Positions 8,327 through 16,807 of a DNA stretch of 64,000 bases are shown one piece after another (positions within the stretch are counted from its first letter, which is position 1; the number at the start of each line of letters is the position of its first letter). Source of the stretch: Cytophagaceae bacterium. Lineage in GTDB: Bacteria > Bacteroidota > Bacteroidia > Cytophagales > Flexibacteraceae. The stretch spans positions 22,668 to 86,667 of the forward strand of contig JAIXYP010000025.1 in NCBI GenBank assembly GCA_027490155.1, read 5' to 3'. A program made the position numbers and the translations under genes. The notes beneath the pieces are model-generated. The model saw nothing but the letters and a program-made list of their open reading frames with translations. It was not told the DNA's origin and did not search any database.

Positions 8327-10882
8327 ATGAAAAAAATCATCTTGCTATCGCTTGGCCTCCTATTCGTGCTGGAGGTACTAGCCCAGATCGACCCCAATGG
8401 AAAGTCTCCAAACCTTTGGGTCACCAATGGACCTATCTATAGTGTTATTGAACATGGGAATACCGTTTATCTTGGAGGATTTTTTACGAAAATAGGGCCT
8501 AACACAGGTGGCGCTGCTACTTTGTCATCCACTACCGGACAGTTAGAGGGTGTACCCCTCGATGTAGCAGGCGATGTCATGGCGGTTGTCTCAGATGGTA
8601 CGGGTGGGTGGTTTATAGGAGGTGAGTTTACCCACGTTTCTGGTGTGGAGCGCAGCAACCTAGCACATATCTTGGCAAACAACACCCTTGACCTTAGTTG
8701 GAATCCAAATACTAATAATGAAGTAACCTGCTTATCATTAAATGATGGAAAACTATACATTGGAGGTTCCTTCACAACTGTAGCTGGGCAAAGGCGAAAT
8801 AGGATAGCAGCAATAAACGCAGTTAACGGGCAATTAAACAACTGGAATCCTGATGTGGATGACCGTGTCAATACAATTACTGCAAATGGAGAGACGGTTT
8901 ACGTAGGTGGCTATTTTACTGCAATAGATGGGCAAAGTCGAAGTAGATTAGCTGCGATAGATGCCAACACGGGCCAACTTAGGAGCTGGAACCCTGGGCC
9001 GGCAGGTGTCAATTCCACCATTAATACGATGGCGGTTAGGAACGGAACCATATATATAGGTGGCAATTTTAGCAGTATTGGTGGGCAAAACCGCAATGAC
9101 ATTGCCGCCCTAGACTCTGCAAGCGGCCTAGCAACTAACTGGAACCCGAACGCAAACGGAAATATTCTAACAATTGCATTCAGAGGTAATTCGGTATTTG
9201 TGGGTGGTTACTTTTCTATGATCGGAGGACAACCTCGAAATAAATTAGGGGCAATAGATGCTACTACAGGACAGGTAACGGCCTGGAACCCAACTAGTAC
9301 GACTTCAACTCGCATTAATAGCCTTGCATTAAGTGGTAATTTAATTTACGCTGGAGGGGACTACAGTACCATCAGTGGACAGACCCGCAGAAAAATTGCA
9401 GCAATTGACATCAATACTGGTGTCGAAACCAGTTGGCAAGCAAACCCGAACGATGAGGTAAATTCCGTCGGTACCTTCGGTAACAATATCTTTATTGGTG
9501 GCAGATTCCGTTCTGTTAATGAACAGAGCAGGAATATGATTGCAGCGCTTGATGCCCGCACAGGCCAGGCAACTAACTGGAATCCGAACGTAAATGAATT
9601 AGTTGGTGCGATAACTGTACAAAACGGTACCGTATATGTGGGTGGCGAATTCACTGCAATTGGTGGTCAAACCCGGAACAGAATTGCTGCCATTGACTCT
9701 GTTACAGGAGTACCCACCAATTGGAACCCAAATGCAAACATTGCTGTCACTTCTATTATTATCAAAAACAGCACTGCGTTCGTAGGTGGAGCATTTAGCA
9801 ACATAGGAGGACAAAACCGAAACAGCATTGCAGCACTTGACATTATTGTTGGTAGAGCCAAAGCATGGAACCCAAACTTAATAGGTGTAGTTAATGATAT
9901 GGCTTTGGATGGCAATACCTTATACGTAGGAGGCTCCTTCAGCACTGTTGGTGGACAAAACAGGAATAACATCGCAGCCATTGATACTACAACGGGATTG
10001 GCTACAAGCTGGAATCCAGATGCAAATAATAATGTCCATTCCATTTGCTTAGATGGAAGTAAATTATTTGTCGGTGGCAGATTTACTATGATCGGTGGCC
10101 AAAGCAGGAACTACATAGGTGCTCTCGAAACCTCAACAGGCCAAGCCACAAGTTGGTCTCCTAATTCTAATGGTTACGTTGGTAACATCATTGTGTCTGG
10201 GAACCAAGTTTATGTCTCGGGGCCATTCAGATCCATTGGGGGGCAAAATCGGTGGTCAGTTGCGGCGCTTGACATCAATACAGGCCTTGCTAATAGTTGG
10301 AACCCATCTATTGACAATCAGGTTTTTTGGTTAGCCAAAGGTGCAAACACCATATATATTGGTGGGGGCTTTCAATATGTGGGTCGTCAAATACATAATT
10401 TCTTTGTCGGCATCCAGGCATTTGGGTGTCCCAATGTCCCATCCATTACTAGATTAGTAGATACACTTAGGGCTCGACTCACATCGGGCTCATCCATTAC
10501 TTGGTTGCTTAATGGCAGGCCAATCAATGGGACAGATTCAACCCTACTTGTCAGCCAACCAGGTAATTATGAGGTGCAAATCACCTCAACTTCAGGCTGT
10601 ACCATGACATCTCCGCCGATCTCCATCCTGACCAACATTCCACATAATTCGGCCAAAAAACTAAGGCTCTACCCCAACCCTACCACTGGCCGTATTTACA
10701 TTGATACTGATAACATCAATATCCTGAACATCGAGATCTATAATCTACATGGTCAGCAAATGGTACCATTAGGCGCTAGTACAACCTCCGGAAGAATAGA
10801 CCTAGATCTATCAAATTTACAAAAGGGCATCTATTATGTAAGGCTTCCTGGTTATCCGATTGCCAAGTTGGTTAAGGAATAG
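8327..10882 (+). CDS. T9SS-exported repeat protein (delta-60/propeller-like), type A sorting domain
   Basis: This 851-residue secreted protein has a signal peptide (KKIILLSLGLLFVLEVLAQ). About thirteen tandem repeats of roughly 48 residues plus a degenerate last one follow, each with the pattern (I/V)Y(I/V)GG.F..(I/V)GGQ.RN.(I/L)AA(I/L)D...G....WNPN. A short Ig-like or PKD-like stretch comes next, then a C-terminal T9SS type A sorting domain (LRLYPNPTTGRIYI ... GIYYVRL, about residues 770-851). Such repeats resemble delta-60/beta-propeller blades and probably fold into one or two propellers on the cell surface. No catalytic motif is seen, so binding or adhesion is more likely than catalysis. 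The gene is monocistronic, between a terminator and a convergent gene, and has its own consensus promoter. Confidence 0.85.
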   Translation: MKKIILLSLGLLFVLEVLAQIDPNGKSPNLWVTNGPIYSVIEHGNTVYLGGFFTKIGPNTGGAATLSSTTGQLEGVPLDVAGDVMAVVSDGTGGWFIGGEFTHVSGVERSNLAHILANNTLDLSWNPNTNNEVTCLSLNDGKLYIGGSFTTVAGQRRNRIAAINAVNGQLNNWNPDVDDRVNTITANGETVYVGGYFTAIDGQSRSRLAAIDANTGQLRSWNPGPAGVNSTINTMAVRNGTIYIGGNFSSIGGQNRNDIAALDSASGLATNWNPNANGNILTIAFRGNSVFVGGYFSMIGGQPRNKLGAIDATTGQVTAWNPTSTTSTRINSLALSGNLIYAGGDYSTISGQTRRKIAAIDINTGVETSWQANPNDEVNSVGTFGNNIFIGGRFRSVNEQSRNMIAALDARTGQATNWNPNVNELVGAITVQNGTVYVGGEFTAIGGQTRNRIAAIDSVTGVPTNWNPNANIAVTSIIIKNSTAFVGGAFSNIGGQNRNSIAALDIIVGRAKAWNPNLIGVVNDMALDGNTLYVGGSFSTVGGQNRNNIAAIDTTTGLATSWNPDANNNVHSICLDGSKLFVGGRFTMIGGQSRNYIGALETSTGQATSWSPNSNGYVGNIIVSGNQVYVSGPFRSIGGQNRWSVAALDINTGLANSWNPSIDNQVFWLAKGANTIYIGGGFQYVGRQIHNFFVGIQAFGCPNVPSITRLVDTLRARLTSGSSITWLLNGRPINGTDSTLLVSQPGNYEVQITSTSGCTMTSPPISILTNIPHNSAKKLRLYPNPTTGRIYIDTDNINILNIEIYNLHGQQMVPLGASTTSGRIDLDLSNLQKGIYYVRLPGYPIAKLVKE
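8460..10410 (+). repeat. Tandem intragenic repeat, about 13-14 units of about 144 bp
   Basis: The repeat units encode the GG-F-x-x-IGGQ-x-RN-x-IAA-x-D ... WNPN pattern. The DNA of the units is diverged (roughly alternate synonymous codons), so this is an old, stabilised array and not a freshly expanding one. Unit spacing is regular, with two units slightly longer (GPAGVNSTI and TSTTSTRI insertions). Confidence 0.8.
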
Positions 10883-10989
10883 CTTCCCCAAGCCGCACAA
10901 ATACGGCTCGCTCCTCAGCATAATACCAAGCTAGGAGGGCCACATCATAGCGTTTAAAGAACTGCAAATAGGCAGTACTGAAATACCCC

Positions 10990-11922
10990 CTACCAATTCG
11001 GCTTCTCCATATTCCGACCCTTGCCAGTTTTGGGGTAGCGTTTCTGCTGGAGGTACTGGACCTCGCTGTTTTTCATGGCGTCGAGCAAGGACTGGGCCTG
11101 CTCTTGGGACATCTTGAGTTTAGCGAGCTCTTCTTTGCTAGCCTGCATAACATCTGGCGTGCGCTGGTCGGGGGCCTCTAGTTTGCCCTTGCCATCCCCT
11201 TGGGGTTGTTGTTGATTCTGGCCTTTGCGCTTCTGGTCCTCGTTGTTGGGGTCCTTGGCTTGGTTGCGCTGTTGGCTATCTTTTTTGTCTTGGTCCTTAC
11301 CTTGTCCGTCTGACTTGGAGTTACCCTGAGGGTCGCCATCGCCTTTGTCCTTGCCGTCCTGGGGGTCATTGCCGCCTTTATTGTTCTGCTTATTGCGGTC
11401 CAACTTGTTAGATGATGACTGCTGCTTTTGCTGGCGTTTGTCTTCAGGGCGTTGTGGCCGTTTGATGGGGTCAGCATTCGGATGCAGGAGCTTGACCATC
11501 TCGTAGTTATAGCGGGCGACCTCGTTTTCGGGGTTGGCTCGCAGCGCATTCCGGAAATAGGCAAGGGACCTTGCTGGCTGTGTCGAGGACATAAAGCCTA
11601 GTTGTTGCCAAGCAATGCTCTGCACGGTGCGGTTGGGCAAAGTTACCAGCCGTGCATAATACTGATAGGCTACCCGTTTGCGCCCAGCATAAAAGTAAGC
11701 GTGGCCACACTGTAGGGTAATCTTGGGGTCGTCTGCCTTGAGGCTATCGACCAAGATGGTGTAGTGATAGGCCGCAGTCTTAAATTGTTTAGCACGATAG
11801 GCCGTGTTTGCTGTCTGGAGGTGGTGGTTAATCGTCGCTATGCGGCTGAAATCTGACCAAACGTCTTGCCATAGGCTCAGGCCTAGGGTAAGCAAAACGA
11901 CGATGGTGGACAGATTGAACAT
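10990..11922 (-). CDS. BatC-like TPR protein with Gln/Asp/Lys-rich linker
   Basis: The start at 11922 (MFNLSTIVVLL) gives 310 residues; the start at 11961 adds 13. It has one N-terminal hydrophobic segment, two to three tetratricopeptide repeats (NTAYRAKQFKTAAYHYTIL; LAYFRNALRANPENEVARYNYEMVK), then a long low-complexity segment of Gln, Lys, Asp and Gly (about residues 165-270). A C-terminal helix with MSQEQAQSLLDAMKNSE and a basic tail ending KPNW completes it. This order and the tail match BatC proteins of the Bat aerotolerance operon. The other bat genes (BatA, BatB, BatD, MoxR) are not adjacent, so the role is uncertain. The low-complexity linker is presumably flexible. Confidence 0.65.
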   Translation of the reverse strand: MFNLSTIVVLLTLGLSLWQDVWSDFSRIATINHHLQTANTAYRAKQFKTAAYHYTILVDSLKADDPKITLQCGHAYFYAGRKRVAYQYYARLVTLPNRTVQSIAWQQLGFMSSTQPARSLAYFRNALRANPENEVARYNYEMVKLLHPNADPIKRPQRPEDKRQQKQQSSSNKLDRNKQNNKGGNDPQDGKDKGDGDPQGNSKSDGQGKDQDKKDSQQRNQAKDPNNEDQKRKGQNQQQPQGDGKGKLEAPDQRTPDVMQASKEELAKLKMSQEQAQSLLDAMKNSEVQYLQQKRYPKTGKGRNMEKPNW

Positions 11923-12010
11923 AACTAGATCAGACGAAGGTACGGGCCATAAGAAGGCCATACAGGGAATGACTGGCCAAATTGGCTAGCCAAAGATACA
12001 ACCTTGTGCC

Positions 12011-12475
12011 TTAAACCACTGCCAGAATCAGGTAGTTAGCACCCGCAACCGAGACCTGATTGCCAACTTTTTGGCCAATAAGGGCTTTGCCAAGCGGCGC
12101 AGCGGTCGAAACAACAAGCACTTGGGTGTCATCCACCAGTAGTTTGCCAAGGCTGACGGCTAGGTATATGATGGCTTTATCTGTCTGCACCAATGTGCCT
12201 AAACCGACCTGATCGGTGGGTAGTTGATCTGCAAGGTGCAGCAGGGTGCTGAGCTGGCTTTGTGCCTCAGCGATCCGGACCGTAAGTTTCTCGATCTCGA
12301 GCTGTGCCATAGCACGGCCTGTTTCGTACTTATCCCCTGCACTGCTTTTGGTTTCGTTATTGGCCGAGGCCTGGATGGCAGCAAGATCGGCCCGCATGGT
12401 AGCAAGCCGCCCTGCCAACAAGGATTGGCAAGCCGCATTGGTGGCCGGTTTAAGCACTCGGGGATCGATCGACAT
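12011..12475 (-). CDS. GreA/GreB-like transcript factor family protein
   Basis: The start at 12475 gives 154 residues, close to the 158 of GreA. An N-terminal helical hairpin carries NNETKSSAGDKYETGRAM at its tip, followed by QLEIEKLTVRIAEAQSQL. A C-terminal beta domain begins near VGLGTLVQTDKAIIYLAVSLG and ends with PLGKALIGQKVGNQV, the FKBP-like Gre pocket. Bacteroidota proteins of this kind are often mislabelled 3-oxoacyl-ACP synthase. The tip differs from classical GreA, so RNA cleavage activity is not assured; it may bind the polymerase channel without cleaving. It is the last gene of a minus-strand run behind the methyltransferase (55 bp gap). Confidence 0.7.
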   Translation of the reverse strand: MSIDPRVLKPATNAACQSLLAGRLATMRADLAAIQASANNETKSSAGDKYETGRAMAQLEIEKLTVRIAEAQSQLSTLLHLADQLPTDQVGLGTLVQTDKAIIYLAVSLGKLLVDDTQVLVVSTAAPLGKALIGQKVGNQVSVAGANYLILAVV

Positions 12476-12530
12476 TAGATAATTGAAGTGAATAAATAGG
12501 GGCAATTAGGCAGATTAAGCAAACTAGAGA

Positions 12531-13388
12531 TTAGACTTTCTCGACCACAATAATGTCCTGAAAATCAATCCCGTTAGCTGGATTACTCGTATCCCAATAG
12601 CCAAGCAATTGATGTTTGATAACGAGCCCATGATTTACCAATTCTTGATCCATCCATTGCATGGCAAAGGCAACATTGGCATGGGGCGTGTTCAGGTCCA
12701 TCACCCATGCCGTAGGAGATGTTGTCACAGGGTCGGTGGCATACTGATGCGGGAAATCAAACCCGGGGGTGCGCAGCCTGCGGTCAGGATCTTTGGTCGG
12801 GATCATGAACAAGGTAAATAAACAGCGCCCACCTGGCTTGAGCATCCGGCTGATTTCGGCCAAGTAGTTGGATACCTCTGCTGGCAACATGTGCGTAAAC
12901 ACCGAGGTCAGCCACACAAAGTCAAAGGACTGATCCTGATAGGCAAAGCGATACGTGCTGGCATCTGCAGCATCGGTGCCAGTATAGAGGCTATTGTGTA
13001 GGTAGGCATGGTCAAACTGGAATTGGGCCCCAAATGCCTTGTAGTGCTCTTGACACCAGCGAACACCTCGCGGCACCACATCAATCCCCCGATACCGCCC
13101 GTCAGCTGACAAAAAATGCGTAAACGGTAAGGCCATTCTGCCTAGGCCGCTGCCAATATCCAACACCTGATGATGAGGCTGAAGCCCACCATATTGCTGA
13201 AATAAGGATAGGTAATGCTCGCCAATCCTGATAAAATCCCCAGACCCCGTAAAGCACATACGCATAGGCGGTACCATCGGGTGCTGCTTCCCACTGAGCC
13301 AGTTGACCACATCCTGTGGGCAGAAGTAGCACCATCGGGCAGCGTACTTCAGCGGCAAAGGAAGGGCGTAAAACAAACGACGAAGCAT
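12531..13388 (-). CDS. Class I SAM-dependent methyltransferase
   Basis: This 285-residue protein carries the SAM-binding motif I (VLDIGSGLGRMALPF, about residues 76-90), an acidic end of strand 2 (YRGIDVVPRG), motif with FDFVWLTSVFTHM (typical post-II/III region of Methyltransf_11/25), and KPGGRCLFTLF. The substrate cannot be assigned. The Arg/Tyr-rich N-terminus (LRRLFYALPLPLKYAARW) resembles that of methyltransferases in polysaccharide or lipid loci. It starts 15 bp after the stop of the ABCG-type transporter gene, so the two are cotranscribed. Confidence 0.8.
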   Translation of the reverse strand: MLRRLFYALPLPLKYAARWCYFCPQDVVNWLSGKQHPMVPPMRMCFTGSGDFIRIGEHYLSLFQQYGGLQPHHQVLDIGSGLGRMALPFTHFLSADGRYRGIDVVPRGVRWCQEHYKAFGAQFQFDHAYLHNSLYTGTDAADASTYRFAYQDQSFDFVWLTSVFTHMLPAEVSNYLAEISRMLKPGGRCLFTLFMIPTKDPDRRLRTPGFDFPHQYATDPVTTSPTAWVMDLNTPHANVAFAMQWMDQELVNHGLVIKHQLLGYWDTSNPANGIDFQDIIVVEKV

Positions 13389-13403
13389 AGCTCAGAACAG
13401 GAT

Positions 13404-16400
13404 CTATAGATTTTGATCTCGCTTAAATCCTTTCAGGACGAAACGAAGTAGGTCTAGGTAAAGCACGCCAAACAGCATGAGGCTAAACAAAAACAAGACA
13501 ATGATATTAAAGACAGGGGTCGGGATCACTAAACCTAAAAAGCACTTGACAGGCGAGAAAAAATGTGCCCTTATATCGAATAGGCTAACTGGCTCTGGCC
13601 ATACAAAGACAGGGTAAGTCGTGACTTCAATCCGCTGACTAGTCAGGATAAGTTGCGGACTGGCACTGGTGTTGCGCATCCATTTGTCTGCTGCCTGGTT
13701 GTGAAAGTCCTTGCTTAGGGTTCGCAATTCTTGCCGCAACGCTGCAGTGCTACTTAACTGATACTGTAATGACTGATACGAACGCTGAGCGGCTTGGACT
13801 TTTTGTTTATAGTGGCGCTCCATCTTGTCCAGGTGTGGCCCTAACTGTTGCCAATGTAGCAGGTCATAGGGCTTGATGGACACAGTGAGCTTATCATAAT
13901 CAGGATAGCGGATCACAGGGCTATCCCATGCCTCCGCCTTGAGGTGGTACATAAGGGCGTTCATGTACTGCGTGATCAAGATGATCGAATCTGGATTGGC
14001 TCCTGGCTGTAGCTGCACTATGGCTTGGTGCATCAGCCGTAGCTGCGGTAACAATAAGTTTTGCTTGATATCCGTCAAGGCAATCTCCCGCTGTTGGTGA
14101 TAACGAGGCGCCATGTAAGGATTGTTGACAAACTGATTGACCATCAACCCTTCGAAACCCCAACGGGCCGGAATCCACTCAGCAACCTTAGGTACGCGGT
14201 TGCCGTCCGTCATGGCTTGGTTGATCTGGGCATACGGAATTACGACCCCACCCAACAATAATTGCGGGATCAACAAGATCGGGATCAGAACATAGATTGT
14301 CACGGCGGACCGAAAGGTAGAGCTCAAGATCAGACTCGTGAGGGTGCTGCAGGCAGAAAGCGAAAACAGGGTAAGCCAGAACACAAAGTTCTGCCCTCTG
14401 AGCTCTAAGATCTGATTTCCGATCAGCGTGAAGGCAGCCATCTGCAAAGCCAAAATACCGAACATAATCCCCACCTTACTCAATAGGTAACTCATCCGGC
14501 TGAGGTGCAAAAATCGCTCTCGTCGTAGCAGCTTACGGTCATCCAGGATCTCGGTAGCGCTGAGTGTCAAACCCAAAAAAATGGCCACCACCGTACTCAT
14601 GAACAAGTAGGCCGGGATATTGTCGTTATTGGCAAAGGAGTAGGCCGCATCACCACCAATGACCTCTGCATTACTATCTCGATGATAGTTAATGAAACCC
14701 AGCACCATGGCCAAAATCGGTGCCGTAAGGGCATTAAGCCACACATATTGTTTGTTTGCCCATTTGGCCGTTAAATCCCGGGCAGTAAAGGCAAGCCACT
14801 GTTTGTAGGCATTGGGTTTGCGTTGCGGCATCCGGACCCGAGCGCGAACCTCTTGAACTGGAGCAGGTTTCTTGAGCCGATCACGATAGTAGCTATACCA
14901 GGTGCCGGGTGCAATGCGCCGCTCGGACGTGAAGTGCCCGACATGGTTTAATGTCCGCCCCTCGATAATGTCAAAGACCTGCTCGGGGTTGATATTAGCA
15001 CAAACAGGACAGACCGATACCTCGGCACTAACCTGATGGATACACTGCTTAAAATAGACTACAGCCGCCACTGGGTCGCCATAATAGATGGGATAGCCGC
15101 CTTTATCTAGGATAATCAGGTGATCAAAGAGCTTGAAGATATCCGAGCTCGGTTGATGGATGACAACAAAAATGAGCTTGCCAACAAAGGTTTGCTCCTT
15201 CAGCAGGTCAATGATGCTCAGTGAGTCGCGAGATGAGAGCCCACTGGTTGGTTCGTCTAGGAAGAAAACGGCTGGCTTACGTAGCAACTCCAGCGCCATA
15301 TTGACCCGTTTACGCTCTCCGCCACTGATATACCTGTCATGCACACCACCCACCATTTGGTCCTTGATAGGCAGCAACTCAACCTCGGCCAAGGTCCTGG
15401 TCACTAGGTCATCGAGCTCTGCCTCAGAGAGTTTGGCAAAGCTCAGCCGAGCGGCATAATAAAGGTTTTGGGCAACGGTCAAGTCCTCAATTAGCATATC
15501 ATCCTGCGGGACGTAACCAATCAGGCCCTCGATGCTACGGCCACGTTTATGGATATCATAACCATTGAGGCGCACCTGGCCGGTAGCAGGCTGCCGCAAG
15601 CCAATCAGTATCTCGAGCAAAGTACTCTTACCGCTACCACTAGGCCCCATAATGCCCACCAGACGGCCCGACCGCTCATTGATATCAAGCGTATGGAGTC
15701 CACCTTGCCCGTTGGGATAGTTATAGCTAATCTTCTCAGCAACGAAGGTGACTTTGCGCTCCTGATCTTGTGGCCTAATAATGCGCAGGATCTCAGCAAA
15801 GTAGAGTGTATCCATTGCGCCCCCCCTGATACTGCTACCCTTGGTTAGCTCCAGAGGCTGGTTAGGTACCATGGGTACACCATCAATCTGGTATCCCTCG
15901 GAGCCGATGTACTTGATGACCCAGAGATTCACTCCCTCCAGCCAAAGCACGACAAACATACCTCGAAGACCTGGCCAAACGATAGGATCATGGCCTTTAT
16001 CGGTTTTGGGATGCGGCCGATCCAGAAATAGTTGAAAGCTGCGGTGACTGGCTTGGTCAGGTCGCTCGAGGAACACAAATCGCTCGATTAGGCCAAGCTC
16101 CTGAAAATTGATGTTAAAGACCTCAGCAGCAGCGTAAACCAAATCCCGTTCCAACTCCGTGATTGTACCGTCGGCGTTAACCAGCGTAAACATCACGATA
16201 ATCAACCGGACTTTTTCGTTGGCCGTTAGCCCTTGGTTAAGTTTGTCGCATATCCTGATGACTTGGCCCGAAATCTTAAGACCTACAAATCCGTCGGTCA
16301 ATTCGCCAAAACCATCTTCGATCTGGTCCTCAAACTCGCCGATGTAGTACTCGGCCTTTTCAAGATTGAGCAAGGTGTTAAGATAGGCCCTTACAACTTG

Positions 16401-16484
16401 GCGTTCGCGTTCGTCAACACCGTCAGCTCTGCACAAAATGGCCAGAACCTCAACTATTGCCGATACCAACGACTCGCTTAGCAT
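13404..16484 (-). CDS. ABCG-type transporter with N-terminal TerB-like domain
   Basis: This 1,026-residue fusion has three parts. Residues 1-135 are helical and TerB-like (AILCRADGVDERERQVVRAYL; NADGTITELERDLVYAAAE), a pattern of paired acidic helices. Residues 155-240 are a small beta domain. A complete ABC ATPase follows, with Walker A GPSGSGKST (about 280), signature ISGGE (about 386) and Walker B FFLDEPTSG (about 408). After a CPVC-containing insert (about 470), an ABC2-type membrane domain with six predicted segments (about 590-1015) holds a large external loop after the fourth or fifth segment. Unlike the exporter at the left edge, all ATPase motifs are intact. Substrate unknown. TerB domains are thought to sense metals or stress at the membrane; here that is inference. 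Upstream lie a C10 tract and a palindrome. Confidence 0.85.
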   Translation of the reverse strand: MLSESLVSAIVEVLAILCRADGVDERERQVVRAYLNTLLNLEKAEYYIGEFEDQIEDGFGELTDGFVGLKISGQVIRICDKLNQGLTANEKVRLIIVMFTLVNADGTITELERDLVYAAAEVFNINFQELGLIERFVFLERPDQASHRSFQLFLDRPHPKTDKGHDPIVWPGLRGMFVVLWLEGVNLWVIKYIGSEGYQIDGVPMVPNQPLELTKGSSIRGGAMDTLYFAEILRIIRPQDQERKVTFVAEKISYNYPNGQGGLHTLDINERSGRLVGIMGPSGSGKSTLLEILIGLRQPATGQVRLNGYDIHKRGRSIEGLIGYVPQDDMLIEDLTVAQNLYYAARLSFAKLSEAELDDLVTRTLAEVELLPIKDQMVGGVHDRYISGGERKRVNMALELLRKPAVFFLDEPTSGLSSRDSLSIIDLLKEQTFVGKLIFVVIHQPSSDIFKLFDHLIILDKGGYPIYYGDPVAAVVYFKQCIHQVSAEVSVCPVCANINPEQVFDIIEGRTLNHVGHFTSERRIAPGTWYSYYRDRLKKPAPVQEVRARVRMPQRKPNAYKQWLAFTARDLTAKWANKQYVWLNALTAPILAMVLGFINYHRDSNAEVIGGDAAYSFANNDNIPAYLFMSTVVAIFLGLTLSATEILDDRKLLRRERFLHLSRMSYLLSKVGIMFGILALQMAAFTLIGNQILELRGQNFVFWLTLFSLSACSTLTSLILSSTFRSAVTIYVLIPILLIPQLLLGGVVIPYAQINQAMTDGNRVPKVAEWIPARWGFEGLMVNQFVNNPYMAPRYHQQREIALTDIKQNLLLPQLRLMHQAIVQLQPGANPDSIILITQYMNALMYHLKAEAWDSPVIRYPDYDKLTVSIKPYDLLHWQQLGPHLDKMERHYKQKVQAAQRSYQSLQYQLSSTAALRQELRTLSKDFHNQAADKWMRNTSASPQLILTSQRIEVTTYPVFVWPEPVSLFDIRAHFFSPVKCFLGLVIPTPVFNIIVLFLFSLMLFGVLYLDLLRFVLKGFKRDQNL

Positions 16485-16498
16485 ATCTTGAAACTGAT

Positions 16499-16508
16499 CC
16501 CCCCCCCC
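16499..16508 (-). repeat. C10 homopolymer (G10 on the coding strand) upstream of the ABCG gene
   Basis: Ten consecutive C on the plus strand, 14 bp ahead of the ATG at 16484. Runs of this length are prone to slippage and may alter leader length. No similar run occurs elsewhere in the window that I saw. Confidence 0.7.
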
Positions 16509-16512
16509 AAAT

Positions 16513-16529
16513 GCCCTATCCGATAGGGC
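16513..16529. promoter_or_regulatory. Perfect 8+1+8 palindrome, operator-like
   Basis: GCCCTATC (16513-16520), a central C, then GATAGGGC (16522-16529). It lies about 30 bp upstream of the ABCG start codon and next to the C10 tract, a position fitting an operator overlapping the promoter or leader. No regulator gene is adjacent. Confidence 0.5.
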
Positions 16530-16729
16530 TGCGTATTAAATATGGATTGTGAAGCATGATTGCACTAGCACCATGGTACCCAACCTTGGCGTAATATAGC
16601 GAACAGCCTCCAGAGACAAACAAAACTAGAACCAGAATACCCTACAAAACAGGTACAAAACGCCCCAATTCAAGGTCTGGACTAGCCTAACCTAGCATCA
16701 ACAGTGGTTCAGAACCAACGTCTAATCAA

Positions 16730-16764
16730 ATGCCCCCTACCAAACCAAAGTTTAGAGGGGGCAT
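16730..16764 (-). terminator. Hairpin downstream of the PorP/SprF gene
   Basis: ATGCCCCCT (16730-16738) pairs with AGGGGGCAT (16756-16764), loop 17 nt. Read on the minus strand it lies 44 bp behind the PorP stop and is followed by TTTG, a short T-run, so it is a plausible terminator. Confidence 0.55.
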
Positions 16765-16807
16765 AGATATGCTTGTAACAGGCTAGTAGTCCAGAGTCAG
16801 CCAACGA

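Larger units (their letters stand above)
16485..16807. other. Intergenic region, 323 bp
   Basis: Contains the C10 tract and palindrome near the ABCG start and a hairpin behind the PorP gene. The middle (about 16540-16720) shows no gene and no consensus promoter. Confidence 0.6.

Noticed and set aside
12224..12478. Plus-strand frames of about 80 codons opposite the GreA-like gene
   Set aside because: They are antisense shadows of a recognisable gene, lack any domain and have no start context.
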